From GCA-003244245 sp050699435 (lineage in GTDB: Bacteria; Actinomycetota; Actinomycetes; Mycobacteriales; Pseudonocardiaceae), in the NCBI GenBank assembly GCA_050699435.1, contig JBOHGM010000001.1, positions 124,001-188,000 of the forward strand: DNA of 64,000 nucleotides. Direction: 5' to 3'. Shown here one piece after another: positions 29,876 through 39,092 of this stretch (its first letter is position 1; each line of letters opens with the position of its first letter). The position numbers were made by a program, and so were the translations under genes. The notes below the pieces were generated by a model. It searched no databases and was not told the DNA's origin. It saw only the letters and a program-made list of their open reading frames with translations.

Positions 29876-31760
29876 GTGGACATTGATCGCTTCTTTACGC
29901 TCGGCCCACAACTGCCGTTCCAAGCCCATGACGTCTTCACCGACCGCGAGCCCTTCATCGCCGCGTTCTACGAGCGGGCGCTGTTACTGACTCGCCGGTC
30001 AGGGCCTGCCGCGGACCTGATGGACTTCCAGCGGCCCGCGGACAACGTGCTGGCGTTCGTCGGCAATGGCGGGCTGGGCAAGTCGACGCTGCTGCGGGAG
30101 CTGGTCCGCCTCGTCATCGACGGGACGCTGCAGGGCCTGCCTGGCTCGTGCGCTGGCGCGGTGGTTGACTTTGCCGACGCCGGAAGCCGCAGCTTCGAGA
30201 CGATCCTCCTACGGGTCCGGGCCGCACTCGGGTGTCTCGGCGGGGGGTGGTCGGCGTTCGACCTGGCGCTGTCCGTGTACTGGGAGCGCAAGCATCCCGG
30301 CGAGTCACTCACCGGTTTCTTGAAGAAGACAACCACCCTCGGGAGGGTCGCGGACTCCACCCAGGTCGCCGATCAGATCTCGACAACAGTCGACGCGCTG
30401 TTCGCCGGTGGCCTGGGCCTGGTCGGTTTTGGCGTGCACCTGGCGCAACTGGCCAGGGAAGCAGGCGGACGCGGTATCGCGCTGCGGCGGATCCGCCGTG
30501 ACCTGTCCGCCTTCGATGTGATCCTCGCCGAGCAGGAACCGGACCGGATGCTCGGCTACCTGCCGCTGCTGCTGGCCTACGACCTTGAACACCACCGGAC
30601 CACGACATCGACACTCGCTGTGGTGGTCTTTGACACCTTTGAGGAAGTGCAGGCAGCACCCTGCGAACGCAGCGGGCTGGAAGACCTCGTTGTCCGGCTG
30701 GTCTATCTGATGCCAAACGTGCTCTTCCTCGCCGGTTCGCGTCGACCGCTGGCCTGGCCGGATCCGGTCCGCAGTGTCGGGCTCACCTACGGCGGCGCAG
30801 CTCGCTGGCCCGGTCTGGTCGACAACCCGCGCCCCGTCGACCAGTTCTCCCTCGATGGTTTCCGACCTGCCACAGCGGACCTGTATCTGCAGACGAGGCT
30901 AACCCATGACGAGCAGCCCGCGATACCAGCGGAGATACGCCGCCGGATCATCGAAGGGGCTGACGGGTCGCCGCACTACTTGGAGCTGTCGGCGGGCTTG
31001 TTCGAGCAAATTGCGGCGCGCGGCGAGGAACCCCAGCCGGACCTGTTCGGATTGCCGTTCCCGGAGCTGGTCTTGAGCACCATGCGGGACCTCGACGAGA
31101 CCGACCGCGATCTGCTGCGCGCCGCCGCCTTGCTGTCCGCATTCGACATCGGCGTGCTCGCGGCGGCGTTGCCGCAGGTCCGGCAGCGGCGGATCGAGGA
31201 GTTCACCCGCCGTAGCTTCGTCCACCATGAGCCGGGCGTGTGGCCGCCGTTCCGCCTGCATGAGAACCTGCGCGCAACTCGTCACCTCGCGCTCGCTTGG
31301 CATGTGGCTGGATCCCGGCCGCTCCCTCGCTGTCCTCCCGGAAGCCCGTGACCTCAACGCAGCGCTCGGCGACGCCATCGGCCTCGCTCAATGCGACATG
31401 GCCGCAGCCCTAGTACACGCTCACGGGGGCTGGCCGGACGACGCCGACCACACTCTGGCCGCAGCACGTGACGGCCTGATTCGGGCCGGGGCGCACTTCG
31501 AGCTGCTACCCGTCGCTCCCCTGCAGATCTTGCTCGACGCCGCCCGCGGCCGGGATACGGAGGCACTCGACGGTGCCCGCCGCTTGATCGACTGCGCACC
31601 GGTCGGACCGCCGAGCTGGTCAGCGATCGCCGCGCTGTGGGTGGACCGGCCCGACTGGTACGACTTTGACAGCCTCGACTGGCTCGACCCAACCACCGCC
31701 CGGCAGCGCTGGCGTGCACCGCTGGAGCGTCTGCGTGCGGCGATATCGGCTGGGGCATGA
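29876..31760 (+). pseudogene. Decayed STAND-type ATPase with TPR-like C terminus
   Basis: An N-terminal region is followed by a good P-loop (VGNGGLGKST, residues 61-70 counted from GTG 29876), a Walker B-like LAVVVFDTFEE and a helical region ending near LRATRHLA. The frame is then lost near 31300 and the protein ends at 31351. In another frame, from about 31300 to 31760, a helical-repeat tail continues (AQCDMAAALVHAHGGWPDDADHTLAAA). Most of the repeat domain between the two parts is missing. The gene therefore looks like an internal deletion plus frameshift. The intact ancestor was probably a signalling or defence NTPase. Confidence 0.6.
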
Positions 31761-31767
31761 TAGCGAT

Positions 31768-32681
31768 ATGAGCGTCGTCGACCATTGCGGTCTCCTTGAC
31801 GTGGACGACGTGCGAGCCACGATCTCCACCTGTCCGATCCCCGCCGACGAGACCCGTGCGGCGCTGATGGCTGCTACTCGCAGCGCTGCGTTCGATGGGC
31901 CCGCGCTGTCTGGGCCGCACGACGCCGCCGTGTTCGCAGGGGTCCTGACGATCGCCAAGGCGCAGCATCGCGAGCACGAACGCCTGGCCACTGCACACTG
32001 GTTCGACGAGATCCGCGCGACCGTCGGTGTGCCAGCTCCGAAGCTTCTGGACTCGGGCACCGTATCCACAGCAGGAGGGCCACGGTGGTGGCTGGTGCTC
32101 TCCCACATGCCGGGGATCGAGAAGGCTGCACCCGATGCGCAACGTCAGCGGCAGCTCGGTCACTGGCTACGGTCCTGGCATGAACAGGCCCCTGCCAGGG
32201 GTCTGCGACTGGACAGCCCCGGTGGGTTGGGCGCGTTCCTCGGCACCCCCCGCGCTGCCTTCCCCGAGACCTATCCGGCCATTGCCGAGGCACTTGCCCA
32301 GGTATGTCAGGGTATGGCGATGACGCCGATCCATGGCGATGTTGCCGTTGGACACAACACGTTGTGCACAGGCGACGAACTGACCGCGATCCTGGACCCC
32401 GGTGTGGTCCACGTCGGACCGCGCCCATGCTCGACCTGGCCTGGGCGCTGGCGATCGACCTGCCCCATGGAGCGGATCCTGCGCCGCTTCTCGATGGCTA
32501 CAGCCACGATGCCGTCGACGCCAATGCGCTGGACGCGCTGCTGCCACACCTGCTGCTGCGCAGACTCGTCGACACGCTCATCACCGGACACCACGACGAC
32601 GTGCGGTGGCTGGCCCACGAGTTGCACTGCCGCGCGCCGCGCCTGTTGGAGCTATCTGGCGCTGCTGCCTGTGTCCGCTGA
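31768..32681 (+). pseudogene. Aminoglycoside phosphotransferase-fold protein with a one-base frameshift
   Basis: From ATG 31768 the protein reads well to ILDPGVVHVGPRP (about residue 219), including the kinase catalytic loop PIHGDVAVGHN and the DPG magnesium site. One missing base near 32426 then shifts the frame; the correct continuation, MLDLAWALAIDLPHGADP through GHHDDVRWLAHELHCRAP, ends at 32681. Restored length would be about 304 residues. It starts eight bases after the decayed STAND gene, so the two formed a pair. A sequencing error is the alternative to a real mutation. Confidence 0.65.
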
Positions 32682-32757
32682 GCTCTGCCAGCCTCGTCGG
32701 GCCGCTCGCATCGGCCGGTCTGCCGTCTGGCCATGTTGTGCGGTCAGCTCAGAATTG

Positions 32758-33516
32758 TCAGGTCTGCAAGCCCAGGAGCTGCGCGTAGGCTGCGGGAATG
32801 AACCGGTCGGTAACGTTTGCCGGGGTGGACAAGCGCGCGGCCAGATCCGGCTCGTCGGCGCGTGCGTAGAACCGGTTCAGGCCATCGAACAGCGCCAGGA
32901 CGTAGCCGCGGTCCAACAGCTGTGGTTCCCAGTCCTCGTGGCTTGGAATCGTCGTGTCCGGAAGCGTCGCTTCGACCACAACGACACGTGGACGCCAGGT
33001 CCGTAGATCGGCTGAGGCCAACACGGCGGCTTCGCTGCCCTCGACGTCGACCTTTAGGAGGTCGAAACCGGGGGTCACGTGTTCGGACAGCACCGATTCC
33101 AGGGTGACGACGTCGACTTCGAAGTCCTCCACGCTCCAGCCGGTTCGGCGGTGCAGATTCACGATCTCCGGCTCCAGCGTGGAGAGCCCGGCCCCGCCGT
33201 GAAGCGTCTCGGTCGGCAAGATTCGATGGAACACCGCCCGGCCCGGCTCGGTGCTGACAGCCACCGCGAGGTTCACGTCCAGGGGACGGGCCTTGACCAG
33301 CATGTCGAACCGGTCCGGGAGCGGCTCGATGTTCACGCCACGCCAGCCGAAGCGGTCCACCAGGTTTTTAGTCAGCGATCCCATGTCCGGTTCGCCTGCG
33401 CCAACATCGACGAAGAAGCCGTTCCGTTTGCCCGCGAAGGCGCGCACCAACACGACGTCCTCGGCGTTGCCGCCGTAGGCTATCGTGTCGAACTTTGGTG
33501 GAGGATAAGCTGACAC
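32758..33516 (-). CDS. FkbM-family methyltransferase
   Basis: 252 residues. SAM-binding motif FFVDVGAGEPDMGSLTKNL (about 34-52) and the FkbM signature FDLLKVDVEGSEAAVLA (about 152-168). Such enzymes O-methylate sugars or small molecules, often in glycan or antibiotic pathways; no substrate is implied by the neighbours. GTG 33516 is preceded by an AT-richer 80 bp that may carry its promoter. From 33517 to 33803 I see no convincing gene. Confidence 0.85.
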   Translation of the reverse strand: MSAYPPPKFDTIAYGGNAEDVVLVRAFAGKRNGFFVDVGAGEPDMGSLTKNLVDRFGWRGVNIEPLPDRFDMLVKARPLDVNLAVAVSTEPGRAVFHRILPTETLHGGAGLSTLEPEIVNLHRRTGWSVEDFEVDVVTLESVLSEHVTPGFDLLKVDVEGSEAAVLASADLRTWRPRVVVVEATLPDTTIPSHEDWEPQLLDRGYVLALFDGLNRFYARADEPDLAARLSTPANVTDRFIPAAYAQLLGLQT

Positions 33517-33803
33517 TCAGGCTCCTTATATCGAAGATTACAGAATCCTGTCACCGTTCCACGGTCGGGACGACAACAGGTGAATATCCTGTCATGCGAT
33601 CGCTTCTCACCGGGCTCTTCTATGCTGTGGCATCGCGTCTGCGGTCCGGGTCAGTGGTCGGCCGCGAGACATCGAAGCAGCTCATCATCGTCGCCAGCTG
33701 GTGACACGTCCCGGCGGGCTGCTCACCGTGACGTCACATGCGGACGGACCTCTGACCGCACAGCGATCTTCCCTGACGTCCTGCAGCACCGCAGTATGGG
33801 GGT

Positions 33804-34619
33804 GTGGTCTCGTTTTGGCACCCTTTCCTGGACGGCCCCTTCCCTCGGGCGTTCGCGCACCGCGGGTGGCATCTCGGCGAGATGGCGGGCATGGAGAACT
33901 CGCTCGCAGCCTTCCGCCGGGCGGCTGCGGAGGGTTATCGCTATCTGGAGACCGATGTCCGGGCCACTCGGGACGGCGTGGCCGTGGTCTTGCATGACGC
34001 TACGCTGGACCGCACCACGGACGCCAGCGGCGCAATCGAGCAGCTGGACTGGGCCTTCGTAAGAACCGCGCGAGTGGGTGGCCGCGAGCCGGTCTGCCGG
34101 CTCGACGACCTGCTCGAAGAGCTCCCGGAGGCTCTGTTCAACATCGACGTAAAGGCGAACTCGGCTGTTGCGCCGGTGCTGGACCTGCTGCGTCACACCG
34201 GCGGGTGGCACCGGGTGTGTCTCGCGTCGCTCTCCGAAGCCCGGCTGCAGCGGATGCGCAGGCTGGCTGGCCCGCGGTTGCTGACGTCGATGGGGACCGC
34301 GTCGGCGGTGGCGTTGCGGCTGCGCTCGCTGATGCCGCTGCAGCGCGACAGACCGCCGATCCGGGGTGGGGTGGCGCAGCTGCCGGTACGTAGCCGGGGG
34401 ATCAGAGTGGTGGACCGCGCACTGCTGCGATACGCGCACCGCCGCGGCCTGGAAGTGCACGTGTGGACGGTGGACCGCGCCGAGGAGATGGCGGCCCTGC
34501 TCGACCTCGGGGTGGACGGTGTGGTCACCGACCGGCCGGACCTACTACGCGACGTGTTGCGCGCCCGGGGCGCGTGGCCCGGGGCGGACACGGACGTCCA
34601 ATCGGAAGAGCCACAGTAG
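33804..34619 (+). CDS. Glycerophosphodiester phosphodiesterase
   Basis: 271 residues, GDPD TIM-barrel. Catalytic residues are visible in AFAHRGWHLGEMAGMENSL (His-Arg and Glu-Asn), YLETDVRATRDGVAVVLHD (Glu-Asp, second His). The end has VDGVVTDRPDLL, the family C-terminal strand. Hydrolyses glycerophosphodiesters to glycerol-3-phosphate and an alcohol. No signal peptide, so probably cytoplasmic. It is followed after 42 bp by the transporter gene and could be in one operon. Confidence 0.88.
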   Translation: MVSFWHPFLDGPFPRAFAHRGWHLGEMAGMENSLAAFRRAAAEGYRYLETDVRATRDGVAVVLHDATLDRTTDASGAIEQLDWAFVRTARVGGREPVCRLDDLLEELPEALFNIDVKANSAVAPVLDLLRHTGGWHRVCLASLSEARLQRMRRLAGPRLLTSMGTASAVALRLRSLMPLQRDRPPIRGGVAQLPVRSRGIRVVDRALLRYAHRRGLEVHVWTVDRAEEMAALLDLGVDGVVTDRPDLLRDVLRARGAWPGADTDVQSEEPQ

Positions 34620-34661
34620 AGTCCGCGGCGGCCGTGCGGCGGACATCGAAAGGCGGTTCAG

Positions 34662-36065
34662 GTGGGCGAAGCGACCGTCCAACCCGCCCCCGGCGTCCCG
34701 CACGACGATGCCGGGCGCCGGCGCGAGCAGTGGGGATGGTGCTGGTACGACTGGGCGAACTCGGTGTTCCCCACCTCGGTCATCGCGGTGTTCCTTTCGC
34801 TCTACCTCACTTCGGTGGCGGAGAATGACGCGCTCGCCTCCGGCCAGGCCTGCCCCGGTGGCAATGCTCTGGTCGGCTGCGACGTCTCGCTGCTCGGGTT
34901 GCAGTTCCCGGCCGGCTCGCTGTGGGGCTACCTGCTCGCCGCGTCCACCGCCCTGCAGGTGCTGGTGTTGCCGCTGACCGGCGCCATCGCCGACCGCACC
35001 CAGAACAAGCGACTGATGCTCGGGCTCTTCGCCTTCACTGCGGCGGCCGCGACGGCGCTGCTCGCGCTGGTCGCCGGCACCAACTGGCGGCTGGGCGTCG
35101 TGCTGTTCCTGATCGCAGCAGTCGGCTATGGCGCCTCGGTGGTGGTCTACTACTCGGTGCTGCCCGAGATCGCCACGGCCGACGAGCGCGACGGGGTGTC
35201 CTCCCGCGGGTGGGCGTTCGGTTTTCTGGGCGGGGGCATTGCGCTGGCCCTGCATCTGGTGATCTACCTCGGACGTGATGTGCTGGGGCTCACCGAGCCC
35301 GAGGCGGTTCGGCTGTGTTTCCTCACCGCCGGGGTGTGGTGGGCGGTGTTCACCCTGATCCCGCTGTCCCGGCTACGCCGCCACCAGCCTGCACAGGGCA
35401 CCGAGCGCGGCATCGCCGTGCTCACCGGCGGCTTTCGCCAGCTGGGCGGCACGCTGCGGGAGGCGCGTGCCTACCCGCTGACCTTGGGCTTCCTGGCCGC
35501 TTACCTGATCTACACCGACGGGATCACCACGGTGGCCAACGTCGCCGGCCTGTATGGCGAGCGCGAGCTCGGGCTGGAGCGCAGCACGCTGATCACCACG
35601 ATCCTGCTGGTGCAGTTCGTCGCGTTCGTCGGCGCGTTGCTGCACGGTCGGCTGGCCCGCCGATTCGGGGCCAAACGCACGATCATGGGCAGCCTGGTGG
35701 TGTGGATCGGTGTGATCATTGCCGCCTACTTCCTCGAGGCGGGTGAGGAGATCCAGTTCTACGCCATCGCCGTGGGCATCGGGCTGGTGCTGGGCGGCAC
35801 CAACGCGCTGTCCCGATCGCTGTTCAGCCAGCTGGTGCCGCCGGGCAAGGAAGCGGAGTACTTCTCTATCTACGAGGTCGGCGAGAAGGCCACCTCTACC
35901 GTGGGCCCGCTGCTGTTCGCTGCCGTCGGGCAGGCCACCGGCTCGTTCCGGCCCGCGATCGTGTCCCTGGTGGTGTTCTTCGTGATCGGCTTCGTCCTGG
36001 TGTCCCTGGTGCCGGTGCGCCGGGCGATCCGGGCTGCGGGCAATCCGGAGCCAGCGGTGGTCTAG
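34662..36065 (+). CDS. MFS transporter, UMF1/Atg22-like
   Basis: 467 residues with about 12 hydrophobic helices. The start EQWGWCWYDWANSVFPTSVIAVF is the family hallmark of Atg22-like (UMF1) permeases. A loop with two cysteines (CPGGNALVGC) lies between helices 1 and 2. Fungal Atg22 exports amino acids from vacuoles; bacterial substrates are not established. GTG 34662 follows a GGCGGTTCAGGT leader without a strong site. Confidence 0.85.
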   Translation: MGEATVQPAPGVPHDDAGRRREQWGWCWYDWANSVFPTSVIAVFLSLYLTSVAENDALASGQACPGGNALVGCDVSLLGLQFPAGSLWGYLLAASTALQVLVLPLTGAIADRTQNKRLMLGLFAFTAAAATALLALVAGTNWRLGVVLFLIAAVGYGASVVVYYSVLPEIATADERDGVSSRGWAFGFLGGGIALALHLVIYLGRDVLGLTEPEAVRLCFLTAGVWWAVFTLIPLSRLRRHQPAQGTERGIAVLTGGFRQLGGTLREARAYPLTLGFLAAYLIYTDGITTVANVAGLYGERELGLERSTLITTILLVQFVAFVGALLHGRLARRFGAKRTIMGSLVVWIGVIIAAYFLEAGEEIQFYAIAVGIGLVLGGTNALSRSLFSQLVPPGKEAEYFSIYEVGEKATSTVGPLLFAAVGQATGSFRPAIVSLVVFFVIGFVLVSLVPVRRAIRAAGNPEPAVV

Positions 36066-36229
36066 CGGCCCTCCTACCCCGGCGGCTGGTGCCGAAGTAA
36101 GTTAGTCCGAACGAGTGGTGTCGTGGGGGTCACAAGGAGGTAACACGTCACATTGACGCTGCGATCAGTCCCCCGTGGTGGACCCTGACACGTTACGTGG
36201 AAGACGTCGGTCCGGGACCACACGGTCTG

Positions 36230-36255
36230 GGAACGTTGACGCCTTCCCCGGCGTT
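36230..36255 (+). promoter_or_regulatory. SigR/SigH-type promoter of rbpA
   Basis: GGAAC at 36230-36234 and GTT at 36253-36255 are separated by exactly 18 bases, matching the GGAAY-N18/19-GTT consensus of the thiol-oxidative-stress sigma factors SigR (Streptomyces) and SigH (Mycobacterium). The start codon of rbpA is about 60 bases downstream. rbpA is a known SigR target in Streptomyces (established), which supports the call. Confidence 0.6.
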
Positions 36256-36317
36256 GCACCCGATGGGCTGATCGTAGGGGACCTAACCGCTCCCCGACCC
36301 GGAGAAAGGATGTTGCT

Positions 36318-36662
36318 ATGGCCGACCGCGTCCTGCGTGGCAGCCGGCTCGGAACGGTGAGTTACGAGACCGACCGCGACCACGATCTCGCACCTCGCCG
36401 GTCGGCGCTCTACGCCTGCCCCAAGGGTCACGACTTCGAAGTCCCGTTCGCGGATGATGCCGAGCCCCCCATGCACTGGGAGTGCCGGCTGCACGGCAAC
36501 GAGTCCAAGCTGATTGACGGCGTCGAGCCGGAGCCGAAGAAGGTCAAACCGCCGCGAACGCACTGGGACATGCTGCTGGAGCGACGCAGCATCCCCGAAC
36601 TCGAGCAGTTGCTCGATGAACGGCTTACCGAGCTGCGCGGCCGCCGCTCCCGTTCCGCCTGA
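36318..36662 (+). CDS. rbpA: RNA polymerase-binding protein RbpA
   Basis: 114 residues, the normal length. The order is N-terminal tail, zinc/RbpA core domain (YACPKGHDFEVPFADDAEPP and WECRLHGNES with the metal ligands), basic linker (EPEPKKVKPPRTHWDMLLERR) and sigma-interacting helix (SIPELEQLLDERLTEL). RbpA is an actinobacteria-specific factor that stabilises open complexes and binds the principal sigma factor. It ends just before a strong hairpin terminator. Confidence 0.97.
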   Translation: MADRVLRGSRLGTVSYETDRDHDLAPRRSALYACPKGHDFEVPFADDAEPPMHWECRLHGNESKLIDGVEPEPKKVKPPRTHWDMLLERRSIPELEQLLDERLTELRGRRSRSA

Positions 36663-36920
36663 TCAGTGGCGCCGGAGGCCGCCGAACCTGTCAGGTTCGG
36701 CGGCCTCCGTGCCTCGTCGTGCACGGCCGCGGACCGGGAGGCGGTTCAGGGTCGGCTGGCCTGTCCGGTCGTCGTCGGCGGCCGGCTCGTCGGCCAACGC
36801 TCCGGTGCCGTCCGGGCTGGCGTCGTCCACGACGAGGGCATGCGCGGTCGGAATGGCGACGCGCAACCGGTCCAGCACCGCCTGCAGGGTGGTTCGCTCG
36901 TCGTAGGTGGGGATCACCAC
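36663..36920 (-). pseudogene. ppm1: Remnant of polyprenol-phosphate mannosyltransferase (Ppm)
   Basis: The N terminus is a normal GT2 start, VIPTYDERTTLQAVLDRL then ALVVDDASPDGTGALADE, with the nucleotide-sugar aspartates. After about 50 residues the catalytic body is missing; the frame passes into a basic tail (LPVRGRARRGTEAA) and stops at 36663. A full enzyme has about 250 residues, so roughly 180 were deleted. lnt directly upstream matches the usual actinobacterial lnt-ppm pairing for lipoprotein and mannolipid biosynthesis. A functional copy should exist elsewhere. Confidence 0.7.
36675..36709. terminator. Strong hairpin terminator between rbpA and ppm remnant
   Basis: GGAGGCCGCCGAACCT (36675-36690) pairs perfectly over 16 bases with 36694-36709 around the loop GTC. 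It is placed 13 bases after the rbpA stop and at the 3' end of the opposing ppm remnant, so it can serve both directions. No long T run, as is common in actinomycetes. Confidence 0.8.
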
Positions 36921-36962
36921 GAGTCTGATCGATCCCCTCGACGTGCCTACCCTGCTGATCGG

Positions 36963-38672
36963 TCATCGACGTCCTCCTGCACCGGCGCGCGTCGCCGCCG
37001 GTCCGTTCGGGTTGCCTGGTCGTGGTTTCTCTCGGAGGGTCCTGCTCGGAGGTGCGATCAGCGCCGCAGCCATCCCCAGCACGCCCAGTGCCGCCAGACC
37101 CCACTCCGGTCCGGGGCCGAGCCGGGTCGCCAGCGTAGTACCGGAACGCAGCGGAACCTGTGCGACCAGTGCATCGGGCGTGAACAACGTGGTGCGTTGC
37201 TCGACGGTGCCGTCCGGGGCGATGACCGCGCTGACCCCGCTGGTGGCCGCGATCAGTACGGCCCGGCCGTGCTCGACCGCGCGTACCCGGGACATGGCCT
37301 GCTGCTGGTAGGTCATCTCGGTGAAGCCGAAGGTGGCGTTGTTGGTGGGCACGGCGAGCAGTTGGGCCCCGGATCGCACGCTGGCCCGCACCAGATCGTC
37401 GAAGATCACCTCGTAGCAGGTGGCGACCCCGACCCGGGCCGGCCCGATGTCCACCACACCATCACCGGTCCCCGCCACGAAGTTGCTCGCCCGGTCGACA
37501 TACGGGCTGAACAGCTTGAAGAACTCCCGGTAGGGCATGTACTCGCCGAATGGCTGCAACCGGCGCTTGTCATGCTCTTCGCCCGGGCCGGTTCGCGGGT
37601 CCCACACGATGGCGGTGTTGGTGGGCCGCCTCCCGGCGTCGTCCAGTCCTGGGCCATTCAGTCCCGGGCCCGCCGGCCTTGGGCTCTGCAGCACCGCCCC
37701 GACCAGGATCGGGGCGCCGATCGCGCGGGCCGCCTGGTCGGTCACCGCCCGGGCGTCGGAGTTGCGCAGCGGGTCGATGTCGGCGGAGTTCTCCGGCCAG
37801 ATCACCAGTTCCGGCTGGGGGTACCGGCCGGCTGCCACGTCGGCGGCCAACTGCTCGGTGCGCGCGGCGTGGTTGTCCAGCACGGCACGGCGCTGGGCGT
37901 TGAAGTCCAGGCCGGCGCGCGGCACGTTGCCCTGGACCACCGCGACCACGACCCCGCGGTCCAGTGTGGTCGTCCCCGCCAGCGGGGCGGCCACCAGGCC
38001 GGCGACCACTGGTGCCGTGGCGAGCAGGGCGGGCACTGCAAGCGAGCGCCCGCGACGGCGCAGCGCGGCCCTTCGGACCAGTTCCCCGGCGCCGAAGCCG
38101 GCCAGTACCACGGCCGCGCTGAGCAGTGCAGCCCCACCGATCGACGCCACCGGGAGGAACACCCCGGCCGGTTGCCCGAACGCGACCCGGCCCCAGGGAA
38201 AGCCGTTGAACGGCACCCGAGCGATCAGCGCCTCGCCCGCCACCCACACCCCGGCTGCCCATAGCGGCGCTGCGGGCAGCCGGGACACCACCGCGATGCC
38301 TGCCCCGACCAGGGCTATCACCAGCGCCTCGACGGTCGCCAGGGCCAGCCAGGGCAGCACGCCGACGAACTCCCCTACCCAGGGCAGCAGCGGCACGAAG
38401 AAGCCGAGCCCGAAGGCCAACCCCAAGACGAACCCACAGCCGAACCCGCTCGCTGCGCCGGGTCGCTTCGAGTTCGGCCCGTGCAGCGCCAGCCACAGCA
38501 GCGCGAACGCCACCGGAGCGAGCCACCACAGCTCACGCGGCGGAGCACAGACGTAGAGCAGCAGGCCTGCTCCGAGGGCGGTGCCGAGCCGCAGCAGCAC
38601 CCGGCCTGGCTTCCGGGGCGTGCGCGGCGCCGGGGCAGGCCGGTCGCCCGCAGTCACCGTCGGCGCAGCCAT
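36963..38672 (-). CDS. lnt: Apolipoprotein N-acyltransferase
   Basis: 569 residues. About seven membrane segments occupy the N-terminal 220 residues; the nitrilase-like domain follows. The catalytic triad is visible as Glu in VIWPENSADID, Lys in EEHDKRRLQPFGEY and Cys in GVATCYEVIFDDL. Transfers the third acyl chain to the N-terminal cysteine of lipoproteins on the outer face of the cytoplasmic membrane. A final membrane helix (WGLAALGVLGMAAALI) and a basic tail end the protein. It is next to the ppm remnant. Confidence 0.93.
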   Translation of the reverse strand: MAAPTVTAGDRPAPAPRTPRKPGRVLLRLGTALGAGLLLYVCAPPRELWWLAPVAFALLWLALHGPNSKRPGAASGFGCGFVLGLAFGLGFFVPLLPWVGEFVGVLPWLALATVEALVIALVGAGIAVVSRLPAAPLWAAGVWVAGEALIARVPFNGFPWGRVAFGQPAGVFLPVASIGGAALLSAAVVLAGFGAGELVRRAALRRRGRSLAVPALLATAPVVAGLVAAPLAGTTTLDRGVVVAVVQGNVPRAGLDFNAQRRAVLDNHAARTEQLAADVAAGRYPQPELVIWPENSADIDPLRNSDARAVTDQAARAIGAPILVGAVLQSPRPAGPGLNGPGLDDAGRRPTNTAIVWDPRTGPGEEHDKRRLQPFGEYMPYREFFKLFSPYVDRASNFVAGTGDGVVDIGPARVGVATCYEVIFDDLVRASVRSGAQLLAVPTNNATFGFTEMTYQQQAMSRVRAVEHGRAVLIAATSGVSAVIAPDGTVEQRTTLFTPDALVAQVPLRSGTTLATRLGPGPEWGLAALGVLGMAAALIAPPSRTLREKPRPGNPNGPAATRAGAGGRR

Positions 38673-38693
38673 CGAGATCAGCTTACGGCCCGA

Positions 38694-39092
38694 TCAGGCG
38701 TGCAGGGTGGTGCCCGGCACGACGATGGTGCCCACCGCGCGGGCGACCACCAACCCAGGCGTGAGCACGTCGGCGGCCGACTGCCCACGCTGGGGATTGG
38801 CCCGGCACACCACCCGCGCCTCGAAGTCGAGATCTCGGGAGCGGGTACCGATCCGCCGCAATGTCGCTGACACTTCGAGCACATCCCCTGCGCGCACCGG
38901 AGCGAGTAGCTCCACCGAGCTGTACCCGGCTAGCAGGCTCTCGTCGCCGTCGGTGCGGATGGCGAGCTCGGTGGCGACGTCACCGAACAGTCCGAGGCAG
39001 TAGGCACCCTCGACCAGCGCGCCCCCATAGTGCGCATCCGAGTACGCCACATAGCGGCGATGCGTCACGGAGAAGCCCACGGCCAGGGTCAT
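38694..39092 (-). CDS. kal: 3-aminobutyryl-CoA ammonia lyase-like hotdog protein
   Basis: 132 residues with a hotdog fold pattern (YVAYSDAHYGGALVEGAYCL; LLAGYSSVELLAPVRAGDVLEV). In lysine fermentation Kal removes ammonia from 3-aminobutyryl-CoA to give crotonyl-CoA. Assignment rests on the fold and on being last in the kam operon; its ATG overlaps the kamE stop as ATGA. A generic thioesterase-like hotdog is the alternative. Confidence 0.82.
   Translation of the reverse strand: MTLAVGFSVTHRRYVAYSDAHYGGALVEGAYCLGLFGDVATELAIRTDGDESLLAGYSSVELLAPVRAGDVLEVSATLRRIGTRSRDLDFEARVVCRANPQRGQSAADVLTPGLVVARAVGTIVVPGTTLHA

Noticed and set aside
33517..33803. Short plus-strand frames between the FkbM and phosphodiesterase genes
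   Set aside because: Compositionally unlike coding sequence; the AT-rich part is more likely promoter.
36666..38264. 532-codon plus-strand frame opposite lnt
   Set aside because: Shadow of lnt, which has an intact Glu-Lys-Cys triad and membrane helices.
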